From the NCBI GenBank assembly GCA_021201665.1, contig JAJQEO010000041.1:1-35995 (forward strand): a DNA stretch of 35,995 nucleotides. The letters run 5' to 3'. This DNA is from Lachnospiraceae bacterium (GTDB lineage Bacteria; Bacillota; Clostridia; Lachnospirales; Lachnospiraceae). Position 1 is the first letter of the stretch; every line of letters starts with the position of its first letter. This document shows, in pieces, positions 17,943 to 26,650 of the stretch. The position numbers and the translations under genes were made by a program. Below the pieces are notes generated by a model. It was not told the DNA's origin. It searched no databases and saw nothing but the letters and a program-made list of their open reading frames with translations.

Positions 17943-18857
17943 GTGGCGGTAAGTGCAAAAGCAGTCAGTCAGCCGAAAAAGCATATTAAGATGAGTGCTG
18001 CTGACAAAACATATAACATCATTGGAATTATCATTTTTTCCCTTGTGACGCTGATTTGTGTATATCCGTTTTATTTTCTGTTTATCTGTACGATCAGCGA
18101 TCAGAATCTGGTGGATCTGAATCTGATTACGATTATTCCAAGGGGAATTAATTTTAAAAACTATGTTGAAATTTTTTCTGTGCAGAATCTGGCGAATTCC
18201 GCGTTTATTTCGGTAGCGCGCACGGCCTGCACGACGGCGGTGAGTCTGGTCTGTACTTCTTACATGGCTTACTTTTTCAGTAAGCAGAATATGTGGGGAC
18301 ACAAATTCTGGTATCGTTTTACCGTTGTCACGATGTATTTTTCAGCAGGAATGATTCCCGAATATCTGAATAACCGTATGCTGGGGCTGACGAATACCTT
18401 CTGGATTTATGTGGTTCCGGCTGCCATATCAGTCTATAACATGGTTCTGGTGAAAACGAATATTGAAAGCATGAGTCCGGAGCTGGAGGAATCCGCTTAT
18501 ATGGACGGCGCCGGATATCTGACCCGGTTTTTCCGGATTGTACTTCCATTACAGAAGCCAATCCTTGCGACAATCAGTTTGTTTACAGCTGTAAACCAGT
18601 GGAATGATTTCTTTACAACGAAGCTGTATATTACGAATACCAAACTGTATACGCTGCAGTTCCTGCTCTATGAGCTGCTCCAGTCCGTGCAGGCGGCGGC
18701 AAACCAGATTACTACAGGAAATCAGGGTTCTACTATTACGGCGACCGGAATCCGTTATACTCTGACGGCGGTTGTTATTATCCCAATCATATGTGTTTAT
18801 CCTTTTATTCAGCGTTTCTATGTAAAAGGCCTGATGGTCGGCGCGGTGAAAGGTTAA
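17943..18857 (+). CDS. LplC-type sugar ABC transporter permease
   Basis: Second membrane subunit, 304 residues. It starts with GTG at 17943, preceded by GAGGAGG (about 17928-17934). Helices are followed by an EAA-type loop (EESAYMDGAGYLTRFFRIVL, then P) and the family C-terminus VYPFIQRFYVKGLMVGAVKG. No ATPase subunit is encoded nearby. Just after the stop there is a GC-rich hairpin (GCGCC 18871-18875 with GGCGC 18883-18887) without a T-tract, which may mark an RNA processing or stabilising site between the permease and binding-protein messages. Confidence 0.92.
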   Translation: MAVSAKAVSQPKKHIKMSAADKTYNIIGIIIFSLVTLICVYPFYFLFICTISDQNLVDLNLITIIPRGINFKNYVEIFSVQNLANSAFISVARTACTTAVSLVCTSYMAYFFSKQNMWGHKFWYRFTVVTMYFSAGMIPEYLNNRMLGLTNTFWIYVVPAAISVYNMVLVKTNIESMSPELEESAYMDGAGYLTRFFRIVLPLQKPILATISLFTAVNQWNDFFTTKLYITNTKLYTLQFLLYELLQSVQAAANQITTGNQGSTITATGIRYTLTAVVIIPIICVYPFIQRFYVKGLMVGAVKG

Positions 18858-18935
18858 ATAATGGCGGCACGCGCCGCGGCCGGGCGCAGCCTCTGTGAAA
18901 ACAAGAAACCAGTGAAACAAAACAGGAAAGAAAAA

Positions 18936-19000
18936 CAGCAGAGTAAAGCAACAAAGTAAAACAACAAAGTAAAACAACAAAGCAGAACAACAAAGCAAAA
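18936..19000 (+). repeat. 13-nt A-rich tandem repeat in binding-protein leader
   Basis: Five head-to-tail units (consensus CAACAAAGTAAAA) begin at 18936, 18949, 18962, 18975 and 18988; the first is degenerate. They fill much of the untranslated space before the binding protein at 19034. The sequence is almost devoid of pairing potential. A period of 13 would break any reading frame, which fits its non-coding position. Confidence 0.85.
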
Positions 19001-19033
19001 CAGAAATGAAGGACAGGAAGTGAGGGAATTTTT

Positions 19034-20743
19034 ATGAAACAGAAGTATTTAAAAAAGGCAGCAGCTCTGTGTATGGCCGGCACACTTGTGCTTGGCCTGG
19101 CATCTGTGGGCGGGGAAGGCTCTATTACTGCGTCCGCATCGGATGACCTGACAACGATCACGCTTTATCCGCGCGACGCGAACCTCACAAGTGGTGTGGT
19201 TTCCGGGTATATGGGAGATTATCTTGCGTCTCTTGGACTGGAAGTAGAAGTATGGGCGTATTCAGACGAAAAGACGAATGCAATCCTGGCGAGCGGAGAT
19301 CTGCCTGATATTATGTATGTCTCAACAGACAATCTGGATACCATGATCCAGGCAGGAATGCTGCTCAATCTGGATGATTATCTGGATCAGATGCCGCATG
19401 TGCAGTCTTATGATGGAATGGAAACCGCTCTGAATTATGTACGCGAGTACAGGAGCAACGGCACCGGCAGCGTATATGCTCTTCCTCTGGTAGTGGGAGA
19501 GAGCAGCACCGCTTATGAGCTTGCGGATTCTACGGACCGGAATGCCGTCAAGCTTCGCTGGGAAACCTATGAAGCAATCGGTGCGCCGGAGATTACAAAT
19601 ATGGATGATCTGCTTGATGTAATGGCGCAGATGCTCGAGGCCGAACCGACTGCGGAGGATGGGACAACCATGTATGGTACTGTACTGAACAGCGGCTCGG
19701 ACACGGATTACTGGGCCTGCATGACGATCTGGTATCGTTATCAGGGCTATTCCGAAAGTGAACTGGCGTATTTGCTGGAGAGCAATATGGTTGATGGAAC
19801 GGTATCTTCCATTTTATCTACCGACAGTCTGTATTATCAGGGATTGAAGTGGTATAATGAGGCGTATAACCTTGGGCTGGTTGATCCGGATTCTCTCAAT
19901 AATGACCGTGCGACGCAGAAGCCGAAGGTGGACAATGGCTACGCAATGGTTCCGAGCGGATATCTGCCTGGCTGGGCCTCTACCTATCTGCCGTATCTTG
20001 TTGATGATACAACTATTTATTACAACAGCAACAGCCCCTATGGCGATCAGAACCATGTGATCGCAATTAACGCAAATACAGAAAATATTGAAGCTTGCCT
20101 CGCGTTTCTGGATATGCTTGCTGATCCGGATGCTTATCTGGTATCCCGCTCTGGTCCGGAGGGAGAGTTCTGGTATGTGGATGAGAACGGAGACGCTTAT
20201 TTTACCGAAGAAGGCTTGGCGTATCTGGAAGAAAATATGGTAGGATCTACCGGATTTACGACATCGACCGGTGAAAGTGTTGCTCTGTGGAATACACCAT
20301 TTATCGTGAGCAATGGCTATCCGACCAGCTATGGCGATGGAGAGGGCGGTTATCGACTGCCTCTTGTTACGGCGTGGACCGAGTATAATGAGCTGATTGC
20401 GGAGAATGAGATTTATCAGCAATGGATTGAGACTACCGGATATGAGAGCTGGCAGGATTGGCTGGCGGCTGAGGATGCCTATGTTTCGGAGAGTGACCTG
20501 GATTATATTTCTAATTTTGAGAGTATTCCGGATGACCTGACACAGCTTACCATCGACGCGATCCGGGATGTGGTGGTGAATGCCAGCTGGCAGATGGTTT
20601 ATGCCTCCAGCGATGAAGAATTTGACGCAATCTGGGAGCAGATGGTATCTGACTGTGAAGGCCTTGGCGCGGAAGACATCATTGAATGGCGCCTGGAAGA
20701 TATTGAAAACGCGAAAGCAATTCGTGATTCACTGGCGGAATAG
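19034..20743 (+). CDS. LplA-type extracellular solute-binding protein
   Basis: Exported ligand-binding subunit (569 residues) of the importer whose permeases precede it. GTGAGGG lies seven bases before the ATG. The signal region MKQKYLKKAAALCMAGTLVL runs on to a likely signal peptidase I site near ITASA before SDDL. The only cysteine (residue 13) lies inside the hydrophobic core in the context AALC and does not form a usual lipobox, so lipid anchoring is not evident. The first mature strand (TTITLYPRD) and the segment LASGDLPDIMYVSTDNLDTM fit the LplA-like family. Probable ligand: pectin-derived oligosaccharides, inferred from the enzymes downstream. Confidence 0.9.
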   Translation: MKQKYLKKAAALCMAGTLVLGLASVGGEGSITASASDDLTTITLYPRDANLTSGVVSGYMGDYLASLGLEVEVWAYSDEKTNAILASGDLPDIMYVSTDNLDTMIQAGMLLNLDDYLDQMPHVQSYDGMETALNYVREYRSNGTGSVYALPLVVGESSTAYELADSTDRNAVKLRWETYEAIGAPEITNMDDLLDVMAQMLEAEPTAEDGTTMYGTVLNSGSDTDYWACMTIWYRYQGYSESELAYLLESNMVDGTVSSILSTDSLYYQGLKWYNEAYNLGLVDPDSLNNDRATQKPKVDNGYAMVPSGYLPGWASTYLPYLVDDTTIYYNSNSPYGDQNHVIAINANTENIEACLAFLDMLADPDAYLVSRSGPEGEFWYVDENGDAYFTEEGLAYLEENMVGSTGFTTSTGESVALWNTPFIVSNGYPTSYGDGEGGYRLPLVTAWTEYNELIAENEIYQQWIETTGYESWQDWLAAEDAYVSESDLDYISNFESIPDDLTQLTIDAIRDVVVNASWQMVYASSDEEFDAIWEQMVSDCEGLGAEDIIEWRLEDIENAKAIRDSLAE

Positions 20744-20810
20744 GTTTCCCGCAACAGGAATCGTTCAGAATAACTAAGCTTTTTTGAGGAACTGCTCCAT
20801 GAATCATTGA

Positions 20811-20890
20811 GGCGCTAAGGGGATATCTCATAGATTTGAGTTTACAAAGCTCAAAAAATGGGATATCCTTCTTTTGCGCCCCTTATTTTA
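20811..20890 (+). terminator. large hairpin after the second importer
   Basis: Nested inverted repeats: GGCGC (20811-20815) with GCGCC (20876-20880), AAGG..GATATC with GATATCC, and TTTGAG with CTCAAA around the loop. The outer stem is followed by CCTTATTTTA. It probably ends or attenuates the importer transcript before the enzyme genes. The T-tract is interrupted, so read-through is likely. Confidence 0.5.
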
Positions 20891-20981
20891 TCTGATAACT
20901 GCTCCTGTCCGCATCTGCGACACTGCCATCTGGCGGGCTGCGGCAGGCTGAATATACGAAGAGCGAAAAGGATACTACAGA

Positions 20982-23075
20982 ATGAAACTTTTGGAAATAC
21001 TTCATAATCCGGAGGATGAATTCACTCCGATTCCGTTCTGGTTTCTGAATGGCAATCTTTCCCATGCGGAAATGATCCGGCAGATGGAAGATTTTACGGC
21101 TCACGGCGTGAAGGGCGTAGTTCTGCACCCGCGTATGGGACTGCCAAAGCGCATCAAATATCTCTCAAAAGAATATTTTGGATATATTCGTACTGCGGTT
21201 GAGACTGCCGACCGCCTGCATATGACTGTGGTGCTGTACGACGAAGGCATGTATCCTTCGGGATCAGCGAATGGACAGGTTGTGGAAGGACATCCGGAAT
21301 TCGCGAGCGAAGGGATTACCCTGACCAGGGAAATGCTGCCTGGCGATGAGCTCCTGGCTGAAATTGAGAATCAGTTTCTGGTGGCGCGGAAGACCGGCGG
21401 CACTATGAGGGGGATTCACTGGGATCAGGAGGATGGGGAGCCAAATGCGCCTCTGACTGCGGATCTTTTAAATCCCGCCGCGGTGAACCGCTTTATTGAG
21501 CTGACTCATGAGGCGTATTACCGGGAATTTCATGCTTACTTTGGCACTGTGATTCAGGCTTTTTTTACAGATGAACCGAGCATCATGGGACGGAATGTGT
21601 ACGGTATGTTTGCGTGGAGTCATAATTTCGCTGAAGTCTTTACCGGGGCCGGAGGGCATCTTTCGGGCCTTGCCGATCTGTTTTATGGCAGAGAAAACGA
21701 AGACACGATTCTGTATGAAAAGCTGATACTACAGAAGGAGAGCGAGGTCTATTACGGGAAGCTCAGTGCCTGGTGCGAGAATCACGGGATTGCCCTGATG
21801 GGACATCCGCATCAGAGTGATGATATCGAGGCCGAGCGGTATTTTCACATCCCGGGACAGGATCTGGTGCTGCGCTGGGTCAGCCCCGAAAAGGGAGGTC
21901 TTGAAGGGATGGATTCGACTATGGCCAAGTGCAGTGCGGACGCTGCCAGACTGATGGGGCGGCGGCGCAACGCCAACGAATGCTTCGGCGCCTGCAACGC
22001 GGATAACAATCCCTGGCAGTTTTCCGGCGGAGATATGAAGTGGTACCTGGACTGGCTGGCAGTGCGCGGTGTGAACCTTTTCGTGCCTCACGCTTTTTAT
22101 TATTCCATTCAGGGCAGGCGGAAGGAGGAGCGTCCGCCGGATGTGGGTCCGAATAATATCTGGTGGCCGCACTACAGCCTCTGGTCGGCTTATATGCGCC
22201 GTCTCTCCTGCCTGATGACGGATGCGGACATGCGTACGCCGGTGGCTGCCATCTGCAAAAACCGTTCCCTCTGTCCGGAGATGGTGGCTCCTTTGTTTGA
22301 GAACCAGACCGGATTTCAGTATCTGCCGGAGAGCTTTTTAAAGGATTGTTCGGTCGATGCAGAAACGCAGGAATTAATCTGCCGGGGAAGGCGCTATCAG
22401 GCGGTCGTGAATGACCTGGGAAATGCTTTTCCGCAGGTTTCTCATCAGGTAACGGAAGATCTGGCAGATGTGCATTGCTTCCCAAAGACGCCCACGCTTC
22501 GCTGTGCACATTTTGTGCGCGCGCAGGCGGAGTGCTGGTTTCTGGTCAACGAGGGCAGCTGCAGGATCGAGACAGCGCTGACTCTGCCGGGGATTACGGG
22601 CAGGATCGGAAAGTATGATCTGTGGAATGACAGGGCTTTCCGCCAGGCTTCCTGCCTGGGGAAGGACGGCGAACAGATTCGCCTGAGTCTTTATCCAAGG
22701 CAGAGCGTGCTTCTTTTTACCGTAAGCGAACAAGAGTACGAAAAGCTGGCGGCGCCGCCAGTGGAGGTCTGGCTTCCTGCGCCGGACTTTACCCAGATCA
22801 GGCACGATCCGCGGAAATGCACGCGGACATATAAGGCTCTGATGGACGTAAGTGCCGGAACACTTGACGAAGGTGTTCCCATAATATCTTTTGACGGCTA
22901 TGATATGGCAGAATTGAAGGTAAATGGGAAGGATGCGGGCGTTTCCTTCTGGCCGCCGCATCATTTCGCGGTACAGGGCCTGCTGCATGAGGGTCAGAAT
23001 GAAATAGAGGTGACCATGACCGGTAGCCTGGCCAATAAATATGGGAATCGGGCGGTGCACTATGGGGTGAGGTGA
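20982..23075 (+). CDS. GH106-like glycoside hydrolase (putative alpha-L-rhamnosidase)
   Basis: A 697-residue enzyme whose N-terminal half follows the GH106 barrel pattern: PIPFWFLNGNLSHAEMIRQM, GVKGVVLHPRMGL, then VVLYDEGMYPSGSANG, and FTDEPSIMG (Asp197-Glu198). Acidic residues in the last two are candidates for catalysis or metal binding. The C-terminal 100 residues look like a beta-sandwich accessory domain (DGYDMAELKVNGKDAG). No signal peptide, so it should act on imported oligosaccharides, probably removing rhamnose from rhamnogalacturonan pieces. It is shorter than many Bacteroides GH106 enzymes. The last codons plus stop are duplicated 73 bases downstream. Family assignment is by remembered motif pattern and is less sure than for the neighbours. 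Confidence 0.7.
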   Translation: MKLLEILHNPEDEFTPIPFWFLNGNLSHAEMIRQMEDFTAHGVKGVVLHPRMGLPKRIKYLSKEYFGYIRTAVETADRLHMTVVLYDEGMYPSGSANGQVVEGHPEFASEGITLTREMLPGDELLAEIENQFLVARKTGGTMRGIHWDQEDGEPNAPLTADLLNPAAVNRFIELTHEAYYREFHAYFGTVIQAFFTDEPSIMGRNVYGMFAWSHNFAEVFTGAGGHLSGLADLFYGRENEDTILYEKLILQKESEVYYGKLSAWCENHGIALMGHPHQSDDIEAERYFHIPGQDLVLRWVSPEKGGLEGMDSTMAKCSADAARLMGRRRNANECFGACNADNNPWQFSGGDMKWYLDWLAVRGVNLFVPHAFYYSIQGRRKEERPPDVGPNNIWWPHYSLWSAYMRRLSCLMTDADMRTPVAAICKNRSLCPEMVAPLFENQTGFQYLPESFLKDCSVDAETQELICRGRRYQAVVNDLGNAFPQVSHQVTEDLADVHCFPKTPTLRCAHFVRAQAECWFLVNEGSCRIETALTLPGITGRIGKYDLWNDRAFRQASCLGKDGEQIRLSLYPRQSVLLFTVSEQEYEKLAAPPVEVWLPAPDFTQIRHDPRKCTRTYKALMDVSAGTLDEGVPIISFDGYDMAELKVNGKDAGVSFWPPHHFAVQGLLHEGQNEIEVTMTGSLANKYGNRAVHYGVR

Positions 23076-23155
23076 CCGGACATGATAGACGATATACCCG
23101 CCGCCGCAGATGTGGAGGAATCGAGCGGTGTCCTATGTGGTGAGGTGACCGGCCA
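23041..23155 (+). repeat. 73-bp offset duplication of the GH106-like gene's tail
   Basis: The segment from GGAATCG (23044) through GGTGAGGTGACCGG recurs from 23117 with a few changes. The second copy would encode NRAVSYVVR plus stop, versus NRAVHYGVR plus stop in the gene. An offset of 73 is not a multiple of three, but the copy lies after the stop and has no effect on the protein. Confidence 0.75.
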
Positions 23156-23170
23156 AAAACGAATATAAAT

Positions 23171-23234
23171 GGAGATAGAAACAGAGATAGAGAAGAAATA
23201 GAGATCGAGATAGAAATAGAAACAGAGATCGAGG
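23171..23234 (+). repeat. degenerate purine-rich hexamer repeat in GH105 leader
   Basis: About ten units of a GAGATA / GAAATA / GAAACA type hexamer run up to the GAGGGG ribosome site of the GH105 gene. The tract is nearly pure purine on the plus strand and contains several Shine-Dalgarno-like GAGAGAAG patches. Confidence 0.7.
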
Positions 23235-23243
23235 GGAATTTTC

Positions 23244-24431
23244 ATGGATTTACAGAATGTTTTGGGTAAAGCACGCACATACATCGACGGACTCACTGTG
23301 GACTCGGAGGAAAATGTACCTGGCGCTGTGACAGCGGACGAACACAGGTTTTTTACCTGGGACAATGAACACAGAACGCCGTCCGGGAAGCCGTATCTTT
23401 TTGACTGGAGCTATTATAATGGTGTGGTGATGGAAGGGCTTTACGATATCTATGCTGCCAGTCCAGATACGGGACGGCGTTATTATGATTACGTAAAAGA
23501 ATACCTGAACTCCATGCTGGAAGAGGGAGCGGATCATACGGTATCCTTAAATCAAAGACGTGCCGGTTATGTAGACTGCCACGGAGCAGACTGCTATAAG
23601 ACGGCGGCTCTGCTCGTAAAAATGACAGACGGACATGATAATTATATGAAATTAGCTTCCGCACTTTACCGCGATCTGACAGATACCGCTCATGTGAATT
23701 CAAAGGGTAATATTGTTCCGCTGGACTTCATGGAGGAGGAGCTTGGGTATCATTACTGGCACTCCTGGGCAGGCGGGAAGGCTCCCAGGTTTAAGGTATG
23801 GCTGGACGGTATTTACATGCTGCAGCCGTTCCTGGCACATTACGCGGCAATGACAGGTGATCAGGGGCAGCTGGCTTTGATCAGAAAGCGCTTTCAGTGG
23901 GTGGCGGAGACGATGCTGGCGCCCAATGGGATGTATTATCACGCCTGTAACAGCAGACAGGATTTCTGCGCCTTTCACTGGACCCGCGCCATGGGGTGGT
24001 ATGGCATGGCTATGGCAGATGTCATGGATGCGGCGGGAGGGGAGCTCATTGACGCAATCCGGCCGAATCTGAAGCTTTTTGTCGAAGGAATGCTGAGGTA
24101 TCAGGATGAAAGTGGCATGTGGGCAAATCTGGCGGACCGGAAAATAACGGGTACAAACCGCCTGGAAACCAGCGGCACAGCCATGATGGTCTATACGATC
24201 CTGAAGGGAGTCCGAAAGGGATGGCTGGATTCTTCCTGCAAAGACGCGGCGGTAAAAGCCTTTACGGCGATAACGGAGATGAAGCTTGACAAGGGCGGTC
24301 TGCAGGATATCTACATGAAAGCTGCGGCCGATAATACGAATAATTATGAAAATGCGGCGTATTACATGCCGGATGAGGGGAAGGGCAGCGGTCCCTATAT
24401 GATGGCATATTCGGAAATGATACAGCTCTGA
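23244..24431 (+). CDS. GH105-family unsaturated rhamnogalacturonyl hydrolase
   Basis: Cytoplasmic enzyme of 395 residues, the normal size for YteR/YesR-like hydrolases that remove the unsaturated galacturonyl residue left by pectic lyases. Diagnostic blocks include WLDGIYMLQPFLAHYAAMTG (the Asp of WLDG is the expected catalytic residue), FHWTRAMGWYGMAMADVMD and ETSGTAMMVYTILKGVRKGW, all with the alpha/alpha-barrel spacing. There is no signal peptide. GAGGGG precedes the ATG. It lies between the GH106-like and GH28 genes, consistent with stepwise exo-degradation of rhamnogalacturonan pieces. Its C-terminus differs from that of the decayed GH105 fragment at 28998-29245, so the two are different paralogues. 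Confidence 0.88.
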   Translation: MDLQNVLGKARTYIDGLTVDSEENVPGAVTADEHRFFTWDNEHRTPSGKPYLFDWSYYNGVVMEGLYDIYAASPDTGRRYYDYVKEYLNSMLEEGADHTVSLNQRRAGYVDCHGADCYKTAALLVKMTDGHDNYMKLASALYRDLTDTAHVNSKGNIVPLDFMEEELGYHYWHSWAGGKAPRFKVWLDGIYMLQPFLAHYAAMTGDQGQLALIRKRFQWVAETMLAPNGMYYHACNSRQDFCAFHWTRAMGWYGMAMADVMDAAGGELIDAIRPNLKLFVEGMLRYQDESGMWANLADRKITGTNRLETSGTAMMVYTILKGVRKGWLDSSCKDAAVKAFTAITEMKLDKGGLQDIYMKAAADNTNNYENAAYYMPDEGKGSGPYMMAYSEMIQL

Positions 24432-24504
24432 AAATGACTTACATTATCTGCTATATTACTCGCAGCAAAACCAGCTGCTCATAGTGCAGAGGAGGATGAT
24501 GATT

Positions 24505-26130
24505 ATGGAACAGATAAGGCAAATAAATTATTACGCCGACCCGGACAGGGCTGAGTTGTGGTGGGAAAAACCCGAAGGCGCAGACGCCTGCACACGTTAT
24601 CAGGTTTTTCTGGACGGTGCGATCGCAGGAGAAACGGGCAGGACGCATTTTACTCTGGAAAATCTGGAGGCGGGCCGGGAGTATATGATACAGGTAGCTG
24701 TGCAGACTGTTGACCAACAGACTTCTGCGATACAGTCAGGCGGGCAGAATCCCTCTGATGGCAGTATGATTGCTTATCTTGCACATCCAGGCAGCATTCA
24801 TATGGAGGAGCACCATTCTGCTGGAGGAGCCGCAGCGGTTGCAGCGGTTCCTGCCGGGGCTTTATCTCAGGATGGCGTTTCTGTCACATTTCAAACGCCC
24901 ATGCCGCGCAAGCGCATCGATGTCACAGCATCTCCCTACTTTGCGAAGGGGGACGGTCAGACGATGAACACGGCCATTCTGCAGAAGGCGTTCGATGACT
25001 GCCCTGCGGGCGGCTCGGTATATCTTCCTGCCGGCACCTATCTCACCGGTGCGCTGCGCCTTCACAGTGATATGGAATTGTATCTGGATGAGGGAGCTAC
25101 TTTACAGGGTTCGTCTGACCCTGCAGATTATCTGCCGCGCTTCAGAAGCCGGTTCGAGGGGACGGAGATGGAGTGCTACCAGAGCCTGTTGAATCTGGGC
25201 GATCTCGATCATACGTCCGAACCCAACTGTACAAATGTGATTATCCGCGGCAAAGGTGCTATCAAGGGCGGCGGGTTTGCGCTGGCCTGGGCCACCATCC
25301 AGTCTGAGAAGGAGCGGTTGAAGGATTACCTGGCAGCCAATGCTGACTACGTGGCGACCTGCGAGAATGACAATACGATTCCCGGGCGTGTGCGCGGCCG
25401 TCTCATCAATATGAGCAACTGCAGCCATATCCGGATCAGCGGCCTGACCCTTGCGGACGGCGCCAGCTGGAATCTGCACATGGTCTACAGTGACCATATT
25501 ATTACGGACCATTGTCTTTTCAGCTCGAAAGGCGTCTGGAACGGGGATGGCTGGGATCCGGATTCCAGTGAGGACTGCACACTTTTTGCCTGTACATTTC
25601 ATACGGAAGACGATTCCGTTGCTATTAAGTCCGGCAAGAACCCGGAGGGCAACGAAATCAACCGCCCTGCGCGGCATATCCGCATTTTTGATTGTCGCAG
25701 TGCTTTTGGCCATGGCCTGTGTATTGGCAGTGAGATGAGCGGCGGCGTCGAGGATGTGAAAATCTGGGACTGCGATCTGGAGCACTCCATGGTCGGCATT
25801 CAGGTCAAGGGTACCCCAAAGCGAGGCGGCTATGTCCGCGGTCTGCATGTGCAGGACTGCGTGGTCCCCTGTCTGCAGGCTGTTTCTGTCGGTTACAACG
25901 ATGACGGAGTCCCGGCGCCCGAACCGCCGCATTTTGAAAATTTTACCTATGAGCGCGTGACTGTTACTGGCAGGAGCCTTCTCGAGAACTGGACGGACTG
26001 TAAGGCCATCGAATTCACAGGATTTGATGAAGCACATCCGATCCGCAGTATATTATTTAAGAACGTCAAAATCACCGGCGGCCTGGGAGTGGCTGTTGAA
26101 CTGTGCGAAGGCGTGCGGTTTGAGGAATAA
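24505..26130 (+). CDS. GH28-family hydrolase, copy A, with N-terminal FN3-like domain
   Basis: A 541-residue exo-polygalacturonase-type enzyme. Residues 1-70 look like a fibronectin-III-type module (AELWWEKPEGADACTRYQVF). The beta-helix catalytic domain starts at VTASPYFAKGDGQTMNTAIL. The active-site blocks are NGDGWD (Asn346-Asp351), EDDSVAIKSG (Asp369-Asp370), FGHGLCIGSE (His403) and GIQVKG (Lys435, where RIK is usual). I choose ATG 24505 because GGAGG (24491-24495) lies nine bases before it and because copy B starts at the same residue. No signal peptide. About 27 substitutions and no gap separate it from copy B. Linkage specificity is not readable from sequence. Confidence 0.88.
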   Translation: MEQIRQINYYADPDRAELWWEKPEGADACTRYQVFLDGAIAGETGRTHFTLENLEAGREYMIQVAVQTVDQQTSAIQSGGQNPSDGSMIAYLAHPGSIHMEEHHSAGGAAAVAAVPAGALSQDGVSVTFQTPMPRKRIDVTASPYFAKGDGQTMNTAILQKAFDDCPAGGSVYLPAGTYLTGALRLHSDMELYLDEGATLQGSSDPADYLPRFRSRFEGTEMECYQSLLNLGDLDHTSEPNCTNVIIRGKGAIKGGGFALAWATIQSEKERLKDYLAANADYVATCENDNTIPGRVRGRLINMSNCSHIRISGLTLADGASWNLHMVYSDHIITDHCLFSSKGVWNGDGWDPDSSEDCTLFACTFHTEDDSVAIKSGKNPEGNEINRPARHIRIFDCRSAFGHGLCIGSEMSGGVEDVKIWDCDLEHSMVGIQVKGTPKRGGYVRGLHVQDCVVPCLQAVSVGYNDDGVPAPEPPHFENFTYERVTVTGRSLLENWTDCKAIEFTGFDEAHPIRSILFKNVKITGGLGVAVELCEGVRFEE

Positions 26131-26222
26131 ATATACGATATTAACCAGAGAAATCCTGGACCTGAAACTTAGGATCTGAAAGGAAATAATCATATGATTA
26201 AGAGCTGTGATACCCGAAATGA

Positions 26223-26339
26223 GAGACCTCTGTCTCGGGACATCTGAAGACCCCGGGATTTTATGATGCAGAAGACTGTTGGAAATACGCAGACGACTGG
26301 ATTCACGCTGTTTTTACACTGGAACGGGAATGTAAATAA
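26223..26339 (+). pseudogene. possible remnant of a gene tail after GH28 copy A
   Basis: The frame ends with FYDAEDCWKYADDWIHAVFT, then LERECK and a stop, which reads like the conserved C-terminus of a larger enzyme I cannot name. Upstream, in another frame, AAAGGAAATAATCAT then ATG opens a 16-codon frame (MIKSCDTRNERPLSRDI). Together they look like the two ends of a gene that lost its middle. This is a weak call based on composition and ribosome site only. Confidence 0.3.
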
Positions 26340-26369
26340 TTAAAATCATGAGTAAATGCAAAATAAAAA

Positions 26370-26398
26370 TTGACAGATTTTTTCACTGGAATTATACT
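26370..26398 (+). promoter_or_regulatory. promoter of the toxin-antitoxin cassette
   Basis: A perfect TTGACA (26370-26375) and TATACT (26393-26398) are 17 bases apart. Transcription would start near 26405. This rules out the earlier in-frame ATG at 26348 as the antitoxin start. Confidence 0.75.
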
Positions 26399-26428
26399 GA
26401 TGAAAACCTTGCGAATGGGGGGATGAAC

Positions 26429-26650
26429 ATGAGGCGAGAAGATTATATACCTGATGAGTCTGTTGTAAAGAGGGCAAATGCGGCAGTGGCTATTGAACTG
26501 GAGAAAAAAAAAGCTATGGATATGCCGGCTGTTGTGTATGATTCTGAGACGAAGCTGATTTACCATGTCTACGGCGATGGTACAAGGGTGGAAATTGGGA
26601 AGAGGCTTAGAGAGGGACGATTTAGTGAGCGCACAAAACAAAAAACCTGA
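26429..26650 (+). CDS. putative antitoxin of a zeta-type toxin-antitoxin pair
   Basis: A 73-residue, charged protein that overlaps the toxin gene by 26 bases, the arrangement expected for a coupled antitoxin. The start at 26429 follows GGGGGG at a spacing of six; an alternative ATG two codons earlier overlaps that site. The N-terminal half is predicted helical (VVKRANAAVAIELEKKKAMD). The C-terminal half, VVYDSETKLIYHVYGDGTRV, could be a small beta unit. It does not resemble the plasmid epsilon antitoxin in any way I can see; the role is inferred from the neighbour. Confidence 0.6.
   Translation: MRREDYIPDESVVKRANAAVAIELEKKKAMDMPAVVYDSETKLIYHVYGDGTRVEIGKRLREGRFSERTKQKT

Noticed and set aside
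26348..26428. Longer antitoxin start at 26348
   Set aside because: It lies upstream of the perfect TTGACA/TATACT promoter, so it would not be on the transcript; the start at 26429 has a G-rich ribosome site at good spacing.
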